Below are positions 28,015-36,687 of a DNA stretch of 64,000 bases, in pieces. The stretch is from assembly GCA_046726315.1 (NCBI GenBank), contig JBKPAG010000017.1, positions 62,001 to 126,000 on the forward strand. The letters run 5' to 3'. Every line of letters starts with the position of its first letter. The first letter of the stretch is position 1. The DNA is from JACVRX01 sp046726315 (GTDB lineage Bacteria > Actinomycetota > Actinomycetes > Jiangellales > Jiangellaceae). The notes under the pieces were generated by a model that saw nothing but the letters and a program-made list of their open reading frames with translations, made no database searches and was not told the DNA's origin. Both the position numbers and the translations under genes were made by a program.

Positions 28015-28964
28015 TCGACGTTCTCGAGGCACTCTTTCGAGTTGTCGCCGTCGTCGCAGCCTTCTTGTTGCTGCCTCTGCTCGTGGGGCAGACCGAGCAC
28101 AAGGTGATGGCGCACATGCAGGGCCGGGTTGGGCCGATGTACGCCGGCGGGTTTCACGGCTGGGCCCAGTTGATCGCCGACGGGGTCAAGTTCGCCCAGA
28201 AGGAAGACGTGCTTCCGACCCGCGCCGACCCGGCAATATTCCGGCTCGCCCCCGCCGTCGCGATGGTTCCGTACCTGGTCGCGTTGGCGTTCATACCGCT
28301 GGCGCCGGGCTGGGTGGGCGTCGACGTCGATGTGGGCCTGCTCGTGGTCCTCGCTGTCATGGGCGTCGGCGTATTGGGCTCGTTGATGGGGGGCTGGGCC
28401 AGCGGCAACAAGTACTCGTTGCTTGGCGGCCTACGCACGGCCGCACAGCTCATGGCGTACGAGCTGCCGTTCGTGCTGACCGCCGCCTCGGTGGCCATGG
28501 CCGCCGGAACACTGTCCCTGCCCGGCATCGTGGAGGCGTGGCAGCCGTGGTGGCTGGTGTGGCAAGGGATCGGTGCCGTTGTGTTCTTCGTGGCCGGCCT
28601 GGCGGAGTTGCAACGGCCGCCCTTCGACATGCCGGTCGCGGACTCCGAGATCATCTTCGGCGCATTCACCGAGTACACGGGCTTGCGGTTCGCATTCTTC
28701 CTGCTGGCCGAGTACGCCGGGATTGTTCTTCTCAGCGGGTTGACCGCGGTGCTGTTTCTGGGCGGCTGGCACGGACCGTTCGACGACGCGCTCGGCTGGC
28801 TGTGGACCCTCATCAAGACCTTCGCCCTCGCCGTCGTAGTCATCTGGCTGCGGGTTGCGTACCCCCGCCTGCGCGAGGACCAGCTGCAGCGCCTCGCCTG
28901 GCAGTGGCTGGTACCTCTAGCACTCATGCAACTGGCATTGACCGGAGTCGTCGCGCTGAGCTGA
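28011..28964 (+). CDS. nuoH2: Second NADH-quinone oxidoreductase-like subunit H
   Basis: Membrane subunit of 317 residues, about 110 shorter than NuoH1 because it lacks the C-terminal tail. First loop HMQGRVGPMYAGGFHGWAQ with DGVKFAQKED follows helix 1; the second signature is LAELQRPPFDMPVADSEIIFG, where NuoH1 has ETNRAPFDLPEAE. The acidic residues of that loop are kept. GTG 28011 overlaps the nuoC2 stop. After it the tight packing of the locus breaks for the first time. Confidence 0.93.
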   Translation: MIDVLEALFRVVAVVAAFLLLPLLVGQTEHKVMAHMQGRVGPMYAGGFHGWAQLIADGVKFAQKEDVLPTRADPAIFRLAPAVAMVPYLVALAFIPLAPGWVGVDVDVGLLVVLAVMGVGVLGSLMGGWASGNKYSLLGGLRTAAQLMAYELPFVLTAASVAMAAGTLSLPGIVEAWQPWWLVWQGIGAVVFFVAGLAELQRPPFDMPVADSEIIFGAFTEYTGLRFAFFLLAEYAGIVLLSGLTAVLFLGGWHGPFDDALGWLWTLIKTFALAVVVIWLRVAYPRLREDQLQRLAWQWLVPLALMQLALTGVVALS

Positions 28965-29023
28965 GGGGTCGACGGTCGAATCAGCACTCCATCGTCAGCG
29001 AACCCCCAGCCAGGCCGCCAACT

Positions 29024-29051
29024 TTGCGCCGGCAGCTGATCAGGCTAACCT
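29024..29051 (+). promoter_or_regulatory. Candidate promoter inside the second nuo locus
   Basis: TTGCGC (29024-29029), 16 bases, TAACCT (29046-29051): a plausible housekeeping promoter in the only sizeable gap of this locus, 48 bases before the small ORF at 29099. The motif ggtcgacggtcg occurs both near 28967 and near 29052, around this candidate. Confidence 0.4.
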
Positions 29052-29098
29052 CGGTCGACGGTCGCCTGCAGCGGCCACGGATCGATTGGCAGAAGACG

Positions 29099-29350
29099 AT
29101 GCGAACAGAAGGCAGACCCCGGTACGCCGTCCGCGAGCCGTCTCCAGACGACACCAGCGTGTTCGGGCTCGCAGCCGTGTGGACCGAGCTCGACGCTCCG
29201 ATGCCACCGAAACGGCGGCCGTCTCACCGTGATGGGCGTCGGGGCCGCTTGCCGACGGCGGCGATGCCGGTTGGCGTCGTCGCTGGACTGGCAGCCGCGG
29301 TGTTGCTCGCCCTGGCAATGTTTGTGTTGTTGCTGAACGTCATCCGCTAG
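29099..29350 (+). CDS. Small single-pass membrane protein inside the nuo2 locus
   Basis: An 83-residue ORF between nuoH2 and nuoI2 that I cannot match to a known family. Residues 1-50 are hydrophilic, with many Arg and Pro (PPKRRPSHRDGRRGRLP near 35-52), and the last 28 residues form one clear transmembrane helix ending in NVIR, so the protein would be tail-anchored with its charged part in the cytoplasm. Third codon positions are GC-rich as in the neighbours. It might be an accessory subunit of the second complex; this is inference from position only. Ribosome site is weak (agaag). Confidence 0.55.
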   Translation: MRTEGRPRYAVREPSPDDTSVFGLAAVWTELDAPMPPKRRPSHRDGRRGRLPTAAMPVGVVAGLAAAVLLALAMFVLLLNVIR

Positions 29351-29427
29351 GCCACGCCTCACGCCGATCGGGTGCAGCGATAGATCGCAGGCGTGGAGGC
29401 TCGAATTGACGGGCAGAAGCGACCAAG

Positions 29428-29958
29428 ATGGGTGGCATGGCTCGTCTCGGGTTGGCGACTGGGCTGGCCACGACGTTCCGGCGTCTGACCAGGCGCGCGG
29501 TAACCGCGCAATACCCCGACGCCGCGCCGCAGCTGCCGCCCCGCAGCCGGGGCGTCATAGCGCTCACCGAAGAGAACTGCACCGTCTGCATGCTCTGCGC
29601 CCGGGAATGCCCGGACTGGTGCATCTACATCGACTCGCACAAGGAGGAGCTACCCCCGGCCACCGAAGGCGGCCGGACCCGGACCCGGAACGTCCTCGAC
29701 CGATTCGCGATCGACTTCTCTCTCTGCATGTACTGCAGCATCTGTATCGAGGTGTGCCCATTCGACGCGCTGCACTGGTCCCCAGAGTTCGAATACGCAG
29801 AACTTGACATCCGCGATCTCGTGCACGAGCGAGACCGGCTGCGGGAATGGATGTGGACCGTCCCGCCGCCGCCAGCGCTGGACGGAAAGGCAGCTGAACC
29901 CAAGGAGGTCGAGACCGCCCGCCAGTCCGTGGCCATGGGTCCCGGGGCCGCCGGGTGA
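29428..29958 (+). CDS. nuoI2: Second NADH-quinone oxidoreductase-like subunit I
   Basis: Ferredoxin-like subunit of 176 residues with two complete 4Fe-4S motifs, CTVCMLCARECPDWCI and CMYCSICIEVCPFDAL, corresponding to N6a and N6b. With no NuoE, F or G in the locus this would be the outermost cluster carrier, the natural docking point for a reduced ferredoxin. ATG 29428 or ATG 29437 may be the start. The stop overlaps the GTG of nuoJ2. Confidence 0.94.
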   Translation: MGGMARLGLATGLATTFRRLTRRAVTAQYPDAAPQLPPRSRGVIALTEENCTVCMLCARECPDWCIYIDSHKEELPPATEGGRTRTRNVLDRFAIDFSLCMYCSICIEVCPFDALHWSPEFEYAELDIRDLVHERDRLREWMWTVPPPPALDGKAAEPKEVETARQSVAMGPGAAG

Positions 29959-30470
29959 ACGGTGTCGAGCTGGCGTTCGTGCTGCTGGGCGCGGTCGCCG
30001 TCGGGTCGGGCGCTCTCGTTGTCACGACCACCAGGATCGTGCATGCCGCACTCTGGCTAGCGGTGAGTCTCGGCGCGGTGGCCGGGCTGTTCCTCTTGAT
30101 GACGGCCGAGCTGATGGCCTGGGTTCAGGTCCTGATCTACGTCGGAGCCGTCGTCGTGCTGGTGCTGTTCGCGCTCATGCTGACCCGCGCTCCGATCGGG
30201 CCGGCTCCGGCGGCCCCACCAGCCCGGGTCGCCCTCGCCGCCACGGTGGCAGCGGCCACCGCGGTGGTGCTGACAGGCGCGTTGCTCGCGGGGATGGGCG
30301 GAGCCGTGATCGAGTTCGAACACGTAAGCGTGGGTGACGGTCGGGCTGTCGGAACCGCGCTGTTCACAGCATGGGTGCTGCCGTTCGAGGTTCTGTCGGT
30401 ACTGCTGCTTGCCGCTCTGGTCGGCGCCATCGTTCTGTCCCGAGGTCGAGGCCGCGAGGACGGGCGATGA
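29955..30470 (+). CDS. nuoJ2: Second NADH-quinone oxidoreductase-like subunit J
   Basis: Membrane subunit, 171 residues, five predicted helices. Signature helix 3 reads VQVLIYVGAVVVLVLFALML. Unlike NuoJ1 it has no long soluble tail. Overlaps nuoI2 and nuoK2 by four bases each. Confidence 0.92.
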   Translation: MNGVELAFVLLGAVAVGSGALVVTTTRIVHAALWLAVSLGAVAGLFLLMTAELMAWVQVLIYVGAVVVLVLFALMLTRAPIGPAPAAPPARVALAATVAAATAVVLTGALLAGMGGAVIEFEHVSVGDGRAVGTALFTAWVLPFEVLSVLLLAALVGAIVLSRGRGREDGR

Positions 30471-30817
30471 GGCTGGCGTTCCCACTTGCGGTGTCTGCGC
30501 TGCTGTTCTCGCTCGGTGTTTTCGGTGTCCTGGCCCGGCGTAACGCCGTACTGGTGCTCATGTCGGTCGAGTTGATGCTCAACGGCGTCAACGTCAACCT
30601 CGTTGCATTCGACGCGTGGTGGGCGGATGCCCTGCACGCGGGCCAAGTGCTGACGCTGTTCGTCATCACCATCGCTGCGGCAGAGGTCGGTGTCGGGCTG
30701 GCCATCGTGCTGCTCATCTTCCGCAACCGCGGTACATCCGACCTGGATGATCTGGGGCTGCTCGACGAGCGGACCGAGTCGGTAGACGAGGACACCGGGG
30801 TGGAGGCGGCTCGGTGA
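30467..30817 (+). CDS. nuoK2: Second NADH-quinone oxidoreductase-like subunit K
   Basis: Small membrane subunit, 116 residues, three helices. Both channel glutamates are present (SVELMLNGVNVN and AAEVGVGLAIVLLI). An acidic C-terminal tail of about 25 residues is absent from NuoK1. ATG 30467 overlaps the nuoJ2 stop and its own stop overlaps the GTG of nuoL2. Confidence 0.93.
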   Translation: MRLAFPLAVSALLFSLGVFGVLARRNAVLVLMSVELMLNGVNVNLVAFDAWWADALHAGQVLTLFVITIAAAEVGVGLAIVLLIFRNRGTSDLDDLGLLDERTESVDEDTGVEAAR

Positions 30818-32679
30818 TCGTCGTGCCGGTGATCGTGTTGGTCCCGTTCGTCGCGGCCATCGTCGGCCTGGCGCTCGGAGGGAACCGAACCGCAGCGCGG
30901 CGGGTGGCGGTGATCGGCACCGGCCTTGCGCTCGTCCTGTCCGTGTACGCTGCCGTCGCTGTTTGGGTCGGAGGACCGTCGGCCGACGTGTGGGGAACGG
31001 TCCCGACGGGCTGGATCCCGATCATCGTCGGCACCCGCGCCGACGGGCTGGGCGTCACTGTGGGCATCATGGTGACCGCCGTCGCGTTCGCCGTCCAGCT
31101 GTACTCGACGGCCTACATGCGACCGCAGCCGCGATACGGCTCGTACGCCGCACTGGTCTCGCTGTTCACCGCCGCGATGCTGCTGGTCGTCTTCGCTAAC
31201 GACCTGGTCGTGCTGCTCGTCGGCTGGGAGGTCATGGGCATCTGCTCGGCGCTGCTGATCGGGCAGCACTGGGAGCTGCCGGAGGCCAGGAATGCGGCGG
31301 TCAAGGCGTTCGTGGTCACCCGACTCGGCGACGTCGGGATGCTCGCCGGGATCCTGGTCCTGGCGGATCTGGCAGGCTCGTTCCAGATCTCTACGCTGCA
31401 GCGGTCGGCGCAGGCGTCTCCGACCCTGACCATCGGGCTGGTGCTGCTGCTCTGCGGCGTTGTCGGCAAGTCGGCCCAGGTTCCGCTGCATGTCTGGCTG
31501 CCCGACGCCATGGCTGGTCCGACGCCGGTGTCGGCGCTGATCCACGCGGCCACCATGGTGGCTGCCGGGGTGTTCCTGGTGGCCCGGCTCGAGTCGGTGT
31601 TCCTGCTGTCCCCAGTTGCGCTCGCCGTCCTGGCAGTGGTCGCGGCGGTGACCATGGCGCTCGCCGCGCTGGCGGCGCTCGCGCAGGACGATTACAAGCG
31701 GGTTCTCGCGTGGTCCACGTCGAGCCAACTTGCGTACATGCTCGGGGCGCTGGCGGTGGGCGGATACTCCGCCGGATTGTTCCACCTGCTCAGCCATGCC
31801 GCATTCAAGGCCCTGCTGTTCCTCGGCGCCGGTGCGATCGCGCACGCGGTCGGCACCACCATGTTGTCCGGAATGGGTGGCCTGCGGCGGTCGATGCCGT
31901 TCACCTACCTGGTGAGCACGCTCGGGTTGGCTGCGCTGATGGGCCTGCCGCCGCTGGGCGGTTTCTTCTCCAAGGAGTCGGTACTGGGCGCCGCCGAGGA
32001 TGCCGCGCTCGGTGGTGGGCTGGTGCCGGCGTGGGCGGCGTGGCTGGTGCTGCTGAGCGGGCTGTTCACGGTCCTGGTCACCGCTGCATACGTGACCAGA
32101 ACCTGGCTGCTTGCATTCCGCGGCCCTGCTCGATCCGCTTCGGCCACCGCACACGATCCGCCGGAACCCATGCGTATTTCGCTGGTCATGCTGGCGGTGC
32201 CAACGGTCTTGCTCGCCGTGCTCGCCTTCATGCCGTCCGTCGTCGCAACGATGCTCAACCCGGGCGTCGGAGTGGTGGCCGAGCCGGAAGGCACCTCGGT
32301 AAACCCGGAGACCGCCGTGCTGTCGCTCATGCTGGTGGGGATCGGAGCCCTGGCGGCGTTCGCGCAGTGGCAACGGTTGCGCGGCCGGGATCCAGCTTTG
32401 GCCCTGGGCGCTGCACGCCCGCTCCTGCTCGACGGCTTCGGCGTCGACCGGTTCTACGACGCCGCGATTGTTCGACCCGCCACCGCGCTGTCTCGGCTGG
32501 TCGTCGCGGGAGACCGGGACGTCGTGCACGCATACGTGCGGGGAACGGGTGGAGCGGTTCGGGCCCTCGGTCGGGTCCCGCAAGCAGCCCAGGCGGGGAG
32601 GGTGCAGTTCTATGTTGCCGCCGGGCTGGCGTTCGTCGTCGTCCTCGCGCTCGCGGGAGCTGGGGCGGCGTTGTGGTGA
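30814..32679 (+). CDS. nuoL2: Second NADH-quinone oxidoreductase-like subunit L
   Basis: Antiporter-like subunit of 621 residues. It keeps GWEVMGICSALLIGQHWE, KSAQVPLHVWLPDAMAGPTP and HAATMVAAGVFLVARLE, so the conserved glutamate and channel lysine are intact, and DDYKRVLAWSTSSQLAYML near the helix break. The C-terminal region has the horizontal helix and a final membrane anchor, as in NuoL. This supports a pumping complex and not a mere electron shuttle. Confidence 0.93.
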   Translation: MIVVPVIVLVPFVAAIVGLALGGNRTAARRVAVIGTGLALVLSVYAAVAVWVGGPSADVWGTVPTGWIPIIVGTRADGLGVTVGIMVTAVAFAVQLYSTAYMRPQPRYGSYAALVSLFTAAMLLVVFANDLVVLLVGWEVMGICSALLIGQHWELPEARNAAVKAFVVTRLGDVGMLAGILVLADLAGSFQISTLQRSAQASPTLTIGLVLLLCGVVGKSAQVPLHVWLPDAMAGPTPVSALIHAATMVAAGVFLVARLESVFLLSPVALAVLAVVAAVTMALAALAALAQDDYKRVLAWSTSSQLAYMLGALAVGGYSAGLFHLLSHAAFKALLFLGAGAIAHAVGTTMLSGMGGLRRSMPFTYLVSTLGLAALMGLPPLGGFFSKESVLGAAEDAALGGGLVPAWAAWLVLLSGLFTVLVTAAYVTRTWLLAFRGPARSASATAHDPPEPMRISLVMLAVPTVLLAVLAFMPSVVATMLNPGVGVVAEPEGTSVNPETAVLSLMLVGIGALAAFAQWQRLRGRDPALALGAARPLLLDGFGVDRFYDAAIVRPATALSRLVVAGDRDVVHAYVRGTGGAVRALGRVPQAAQAGRVQFYVAAGLAFVVVLALAGAGAALW

Positions 32680-34205
32680 CCGGTCAGCTACTCCTTCACG
32701 TGGCGCTCGGGGTGCCACTCGTGGCGTGTCTGGGCCTTGCGTTGTTGCCGCGGCGGGCCGGCGACCGGTTGGCCCCAGGCGTCGGGCTGTTCGCGTCGGG
32801 CACGGCCCTTGTTGCGCTGCTGACAGCGGCCGTTCTGGTCGGTCGCGACGAGGGCGGGCAGTTCCATCTGGTCACCGACACGTCGTGGGCGCCGGCGCTT
32901 GACCTGCGGTGGCATCTCGGCGTCGACGGGATCTCGCTGCCGTTCGCCGTGCTGACGGCCCTGCTGGTGTTCTGCTGCAGCCTCTACACGCTGCGCGTTC
33001 GCCCCGAGGCCGGGCGACTGCGCGCCTTCGTCGCCATCGTCCTGCTGCTCGAAGTGGGGATGGTCGGCACCTTCCTCGCCCTCGACCTGCTGCTCTTCTT
33101 CCTGTTCTTCGAGGTCGTCCTGGTACCGATGTGGTTCCTCATCGCCTGGTGGGGAGATCCGCACGATCAGCCCGGCCGTACCAGCGCTGCGACGACGTTC
33201 ATCCTCTTCACATTGCTTGGCTCGGGCCTGATGCTCGTCGGGTTCCTGGTCGTCCATGCGCAGACCGGAACGTTCGACATGGTCGAGCTCGCCGCTCGAG
33301 GTGGCGCCGGAATCAGCCGCGGCGCCCAGTTCGTCGCGGCTCTGGCGATCGTGGGCGGCCTGGCCGTGAAGGTGCCCGTCTGGCCGCTGCACAGCTGGCT
33401 GCCCGACGCTCACGCCAAGGCGCCGACCGTCGGGTCGGTGCTGTTGGCGGGCGTGCTGCTGAAGATGGGTTCTTACGGGATGGTCCGGGTGGCCGTACCG
33501 ATCGTGCCTGACGGGGTCGCTCGCCTCGCACCCGTGCTCGGCGCGCTGGCGGTGGTGGGCATCGTCTACGGTGCGCTCGCGTGCCTCGGCCAGCGCGACC
33601 TCAAGCGACTCGTCGCCTTCTCCAGCGTTGGGCACATGGGTTTCGTCGTCCTCGGGATCGCGACTATCACGCCGGCTGGCCTGAACGGCTCGGTGTTCGC
33701 CGGGCTCGCCCACGGAGTGATCACCGGACTGCTGTTCTTCCTGGCCGGCGCGATCAAGGACCGGCACGGGACGAGCGAGTTCACCGAGCTCGGCGGCGGG
33801 TTGTACGTCCGGCTGCCGCGGCTTGGCGCACTCTTGACGTTCACCGCGATCGCGTCGCTCGGCCTGCCCGGGCTGGCCGGCTTCTGGGGCGAGCTGCTGG
33901 CGCTGATCGGCGCCTTCGATCCGGCTGAGCTGCTGCGTCGTCCGTACTTCCTGGTCCTGCTCGCGATCGCCCTGGTCGGGTTGGTCCTGACCGCCTGGTA
34001 CCTGCTCGTCGTTGTGCGACGGGTCTGCCAGGGCGACGACACGATCGGCCCACGGCTGGCCGTGCTGGGTGACGTGACGCTGCACGAGGTCGCGTGCTGG
34101 GGGCCGCTCGTGGCCCTCATCCTGCTGCTCGGGCTGTGGCCCGGCCTGGTCCTGACGCTGGTCGACCCGGCCGTGCAGGCGCTGCTCACGGGAGCAGCGC
34201 CGTGA
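32676..34205 (+). CDS. nuoM2: Second NADH-quinone oxidoreductase-like subunit M
   Basis: Antiporter-like subunit, 509 residues. FEVVLVPMWFLIAWWGD has the conserved glutamate, KVPVWPLHSWLPDAHAKAPT the lysine and histidine region, and DLKRLVAFSSVGHMGFV the second signature. GTG 32676 overlaps the nuoL2 stop; a second in-frame GTG lies three bases upstream. nuoN2 overlaps its end. Confidence 0.93.
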   Translation: MTGQLLLHVALGVPLVACLGLALLPRRAGDRLAPGVGLFASGTALVALLTAAVLVGRDEGGQFHLVTDTSWAPALDLRWHLGVDGISLPFAVLTALLVFCCSLYTLRVRPEAGRLRAFVAIVLLLEVGMVGTFLALDLLLFFLFFEVVLVPMWFLIAWWGDPHDQPGRTSAATTFILFTLLGSGLMLVGFLVVHAQTGTFDMVELAARGGAGISRGAQFVAALAIVGGLAVKVPVWPLHSWLPDAHAKAPTVGSVLLAGVLLKMGSYGMVRVAVPIVPDGVARLAPVLGALAVVGIVYGALACLGQRDLKRLVAFSSVGHMGFVVLGIATITPAGLNGSVFAGLAHGVITGLLFFLAGAIKDRHGTSEFTELGGGLYVRLPRLGALLTFTAIASLGLPGLAGFWGELLALIGAFDPAELLRRPYFLVLLAIALVGLVLTAWYLLVVVRRVCQGDDTIGPRLAVLGDVTLHEVACWGPLVALILLLGLWPGLVLTLVDPAVQALLTGAAP

Positions 34206-35716
34206 CGGCGATCGCGCAGGGGGTCGACTGGCTGACGGTCGGTCCAGCCGTGCTGACGGCTCTCACCGGGCTTGCCGTACTCGTGGCCGACCTGTGGCTA
34301 CCGCGACGTGCAGCGCCTGTCATCACGGCGATTTCCGTCGCCGGCGTGCTGGGGGCGCTGGCTCTCATCGGCGTGCTGTGGGGGGAGGCGCGGGGGACGT
34401 TCTGCATCGCCGGGCCGCCTGGAGCACTCGAGTCATGCTCCTATGTGGTCAACCCGATCACGCTGGTGTTCCAAGCGGTGATGCTGATCGGGACCGTCGT
34501 CGTTCTGCTCCTCGCCCATCGGGACCTGACTGCCGGTATCTACCCGCTACCGCCCGGCGAGACCGGCTTCCTGGTCCTTGCCTCGGCCACCGGAGCCCTT
34601 GTGCTCGCCGCGGGACGGGACCTCGCCACGATCGTCGTCGCCCTGGAGGTTGTCTCGCTACCGGCGTTCGCACTGGTCGGGCTGCGTCGACGCGACTCAC
34701 GCGGGGCGGAGGCCGCCCTGACGTTCTTCCTGATATCGGTCGTGTCCGTTGCCGTCATGCTCTTCGGCATCAGCCTGGTCTACGGCGCGACTGGTTCGTT
34801 GCATCTCGACCGGATCGCGAGTGTGCTCGCCGACCCGTCCGGCCGAACGTCGGTGGCGACGGCCGGAGTCGTGCTCACACTGGTCGGGCTGGCCTTCAAG
34901 GTCGGCGCGGTGCCGTTTCACTTCTGGGTTCCCGACACCTATGCCGGCGCGCCGGTCGTCGTGGCGGCCTTCTTGTCAGTGGTGTCGAAGGCGGCAGGCA
35001 TCGTCGGGCTCGTGGTGGTCGTGGGGGTGGGCTTCCCGGCTTACGCAGACGTGTGGGGGCCGGCTATCGCGGTGGTGTCCGTGGCAACGATGACGCTTGG
35101 AAACGTGGCAGCACTGCGCCAACGTCGGGCCGTCCGGCTACTCGCCTGGTCGTCGATCGCCCAGTCCGGATACATGCTTGCGCCGCTCGGCGTGGCGTCG
35201 AGCGGCGTGACCGGCGGGCAGTTCGGGGCGGCGCTGGCCGCGGTGGTCGCGTACGTCTGCGTCTATGCCGTCGTCAACCTGGCGGCGTTCGGCGTCGTCG
35301 CCGTCGTCACACGGAACCGGCCATCGGGTCTGATCGAGGACTACCGCGGCCTCGCCTACACAGAGCCCGCCAGTGCCGCCGCTCTGGCGTTCGGTCTGCT
35401 GGCGCTGGCTGGATTGCCGCCGGGTGTGGCTGGCTTGTGGGCCAAGGTCGTGGTGATCGACTCCGCAGTGTCGGGCGGCGCGACCTGGCTTGCGGTCGCG
35501 GTGGCCGTCAACACCGTCATCGCGCTGGCCTACTACCTACGCTGGACTGCCCTGCTGTTCGCCGGCCGGGCCGCTGGACAGGAGGCCGTGTCGTACGACG
35601 TGCCGGCGACTTCGGGTATCGCGGTCGGAATCGCCCTGGCTGCCGGTGTGGCGTTCTCCGTTCTGCCGCAACTGGTCCTCGGTTTGGCCGACATCAGTGC
35701 CGGCTTGCTGGGGTGA
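34202..35716 (+). CDS. nuoN2: Second NADH-quinone oxidoreductase-like subunit N
   Basis: Antiporter-like subunit, 504 residues, with VALEVVSLPAFALVGLRRR, KVGAVPFHFWVPDTYAGAPV and VRLLAWSSIAQSGYMLAP. A hydrophilic insert with two cysteines (FCIAGPPGALESC) after helix 2 is not seen in NuoN1. It ends the shortened locus. The htpX reading frame begins within 80 bases downstream. Confidence 0.92.
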   Translation: MTAIAQGVDWLTVGPAVLTALTGLAVLVADLWLPRRAAPVITAISVAGVLGALALIGVLWGEARGTFCIAGPPGALESCSYVVNPITLVFQAVMLIGTVVVLLLAHRDLTAGIYPLPPGETGFLVLASATGALVLAAGRDLATIVVALEVVSLPAFALVGLRRRDSRGAEAALTFFLISVVSVAVMLFGISLVYGATGSLHLDRIASVLADPSGRTSVATAGVVLTLVGLAFKVGAVPFHFWVPDTYAGAPVVVAAFLSVVSKAAGIVGLVVVVGVGFPAYADVWGPAIAVVSVATMTLGNVAALRQRRAVRLLAWSSIAQSGYMLAPLGVASSGVTGGQFGAALAAVVAYVCVYAVVNLAAFGVVAVVTRNRPSGLIEDYRGLAYTEPASAAALAFGLLALAGLPPGVAGLWAKVVVIDSAVSGGATWLAVAVAVNTVIALAYYLRWTALLFAGRAAGQEAVSYDVPATSGIAVGIALAAGVAFSVLPQLVLGLADISAGLLG

Positions 35717-35793
35717 CGTACGGCACCCAGTGGGAACGCCGCTCGCCGTCGATGCGTTTTGCGTACGAGGCCGGACGATCACGAGAGGTTGAG

Positions 35794-36642
35794 GTGTACC
35801 GCAACGGGCTCAAGACGGCGGCTCTGCTCGGCCTGCTGTCGGCGCTGATCCTGTTCGTGGGGTCGCTGTTCGGGACGACCGGGTTGTGGATTGCACTCGC
35901 CGTTGCGCTTGCAACCAACGGCTACGCGTATGTCAACAGCGACACGATTGCGCTGCGCTCGATGCGGGCATACCCCGTTGGCGAGGCACAGCAGCCGGTC
36001 ATGTACCGGATCGTCCGGGAGCTGTCGACGTCGGCACGGCAGCCGATGCCTCGGCTGTTCGTCAGCCCCACCCGAGCGCCCAACGCGTTCGCGACCGGCC
36101 GCAACCCCACCAACGCTGCAGTCTGTTGCACCGAGGGGATCCTCGCCGTCCTCACCGAGCGGGAGCTGCGGGCGGTGCTCGGCCACGAGTTGGCCCACGT
36201 CTACAACCGCGACATCCTCACGTCGTCGGTCGCGGCGGCACTCGCCAGCGTGATCATGTTCATGACGAGCTTCGCGTTCTTTCTGCCTCGTAGCGATGAT
36301 GACGGCGGGCCCGGTCCGCTCGGCGCACTGCTGTTCATGGTGCTCGGGCCGATCGCAGCGTCGGTCATTCACCTGGCGATCAGCCGGTCCCGCGAGTTCG
36401 AGGCTGACGCCGACGGCGCCCGCCTGTCCGGCGACCCGTTGGCGCTCGCCAGCGCTCTCCGCAAGCTGGAGATGGGCACCCGCCAGCTCCCTCTGCCCGC
36501 GGAACGCGAACTGGTTGCTGCCAGTCACCTGATGATCGCCAACCCGTTCCGTGGCGACGGGCTGGCCAGGCTGTTCTCCTCGCATCCGCCGATGGCCGAC
36601 CGCATCGCCCGGCTCGAGGCCATGTACGGCTACCGTCGCTGA
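35794..36642 (+). CDS. htpX: Membrane zinc metalloprotease HtpX
   Basis: Membrane-bound M48 protease for quality control of membrane proteins, 282 residues. The zinc site HELAH is at residues 131-135 and the third ligand is the glutamate of EFEADADGA near residue 203; two N-terminal and two central hydrophobic segments are visible. GTG 35794 follows agaggttgag and gives the usual start YRNGLKTAALL; ATG 35752 would add 14 residues. It directly follows the second nuo locus, as in streptomycetes, and may share its transcript. It converges on the cyclase gene with a 45-base gap. Confidence 0.92.
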   Translation: MYRNGLKTAALLGLLSALILFVGSLFGTTGLWIALAVALATNGYAYVNSDTIALRSMRAYPVGEAQQPVMYRIVRELSTSARQPMPRLFVSPTRAPNAFATGRNPTNAAVCCTEGILAVLTERELRAVLGHELAHVYNRDILTSSVAAALASVIMFMTSFAFFLPRSDDDGGPGPLGALLFMVLGPIAASVIHLAISRSREFEADADGARLSGDPLALASALRKLEMGTRQLPLPAERELVAASHLMIANPFRGDGLARLFSSHPPMADRIARLEAMYGYRR

Positions 36643-36687
36643 CGGCGGCCATTCAGCAGCGGATGGCCGATTCTGAGCTGGTGCGCC

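Noticed and set aside
36626..36687. Bidirectional terminator between htpX and the cyclase gene
   Set aside because: Only short stems (ccgtc/gacgg and ggccat/atggcc with a ten-base loop) and no T run are visible; not enough for a call.
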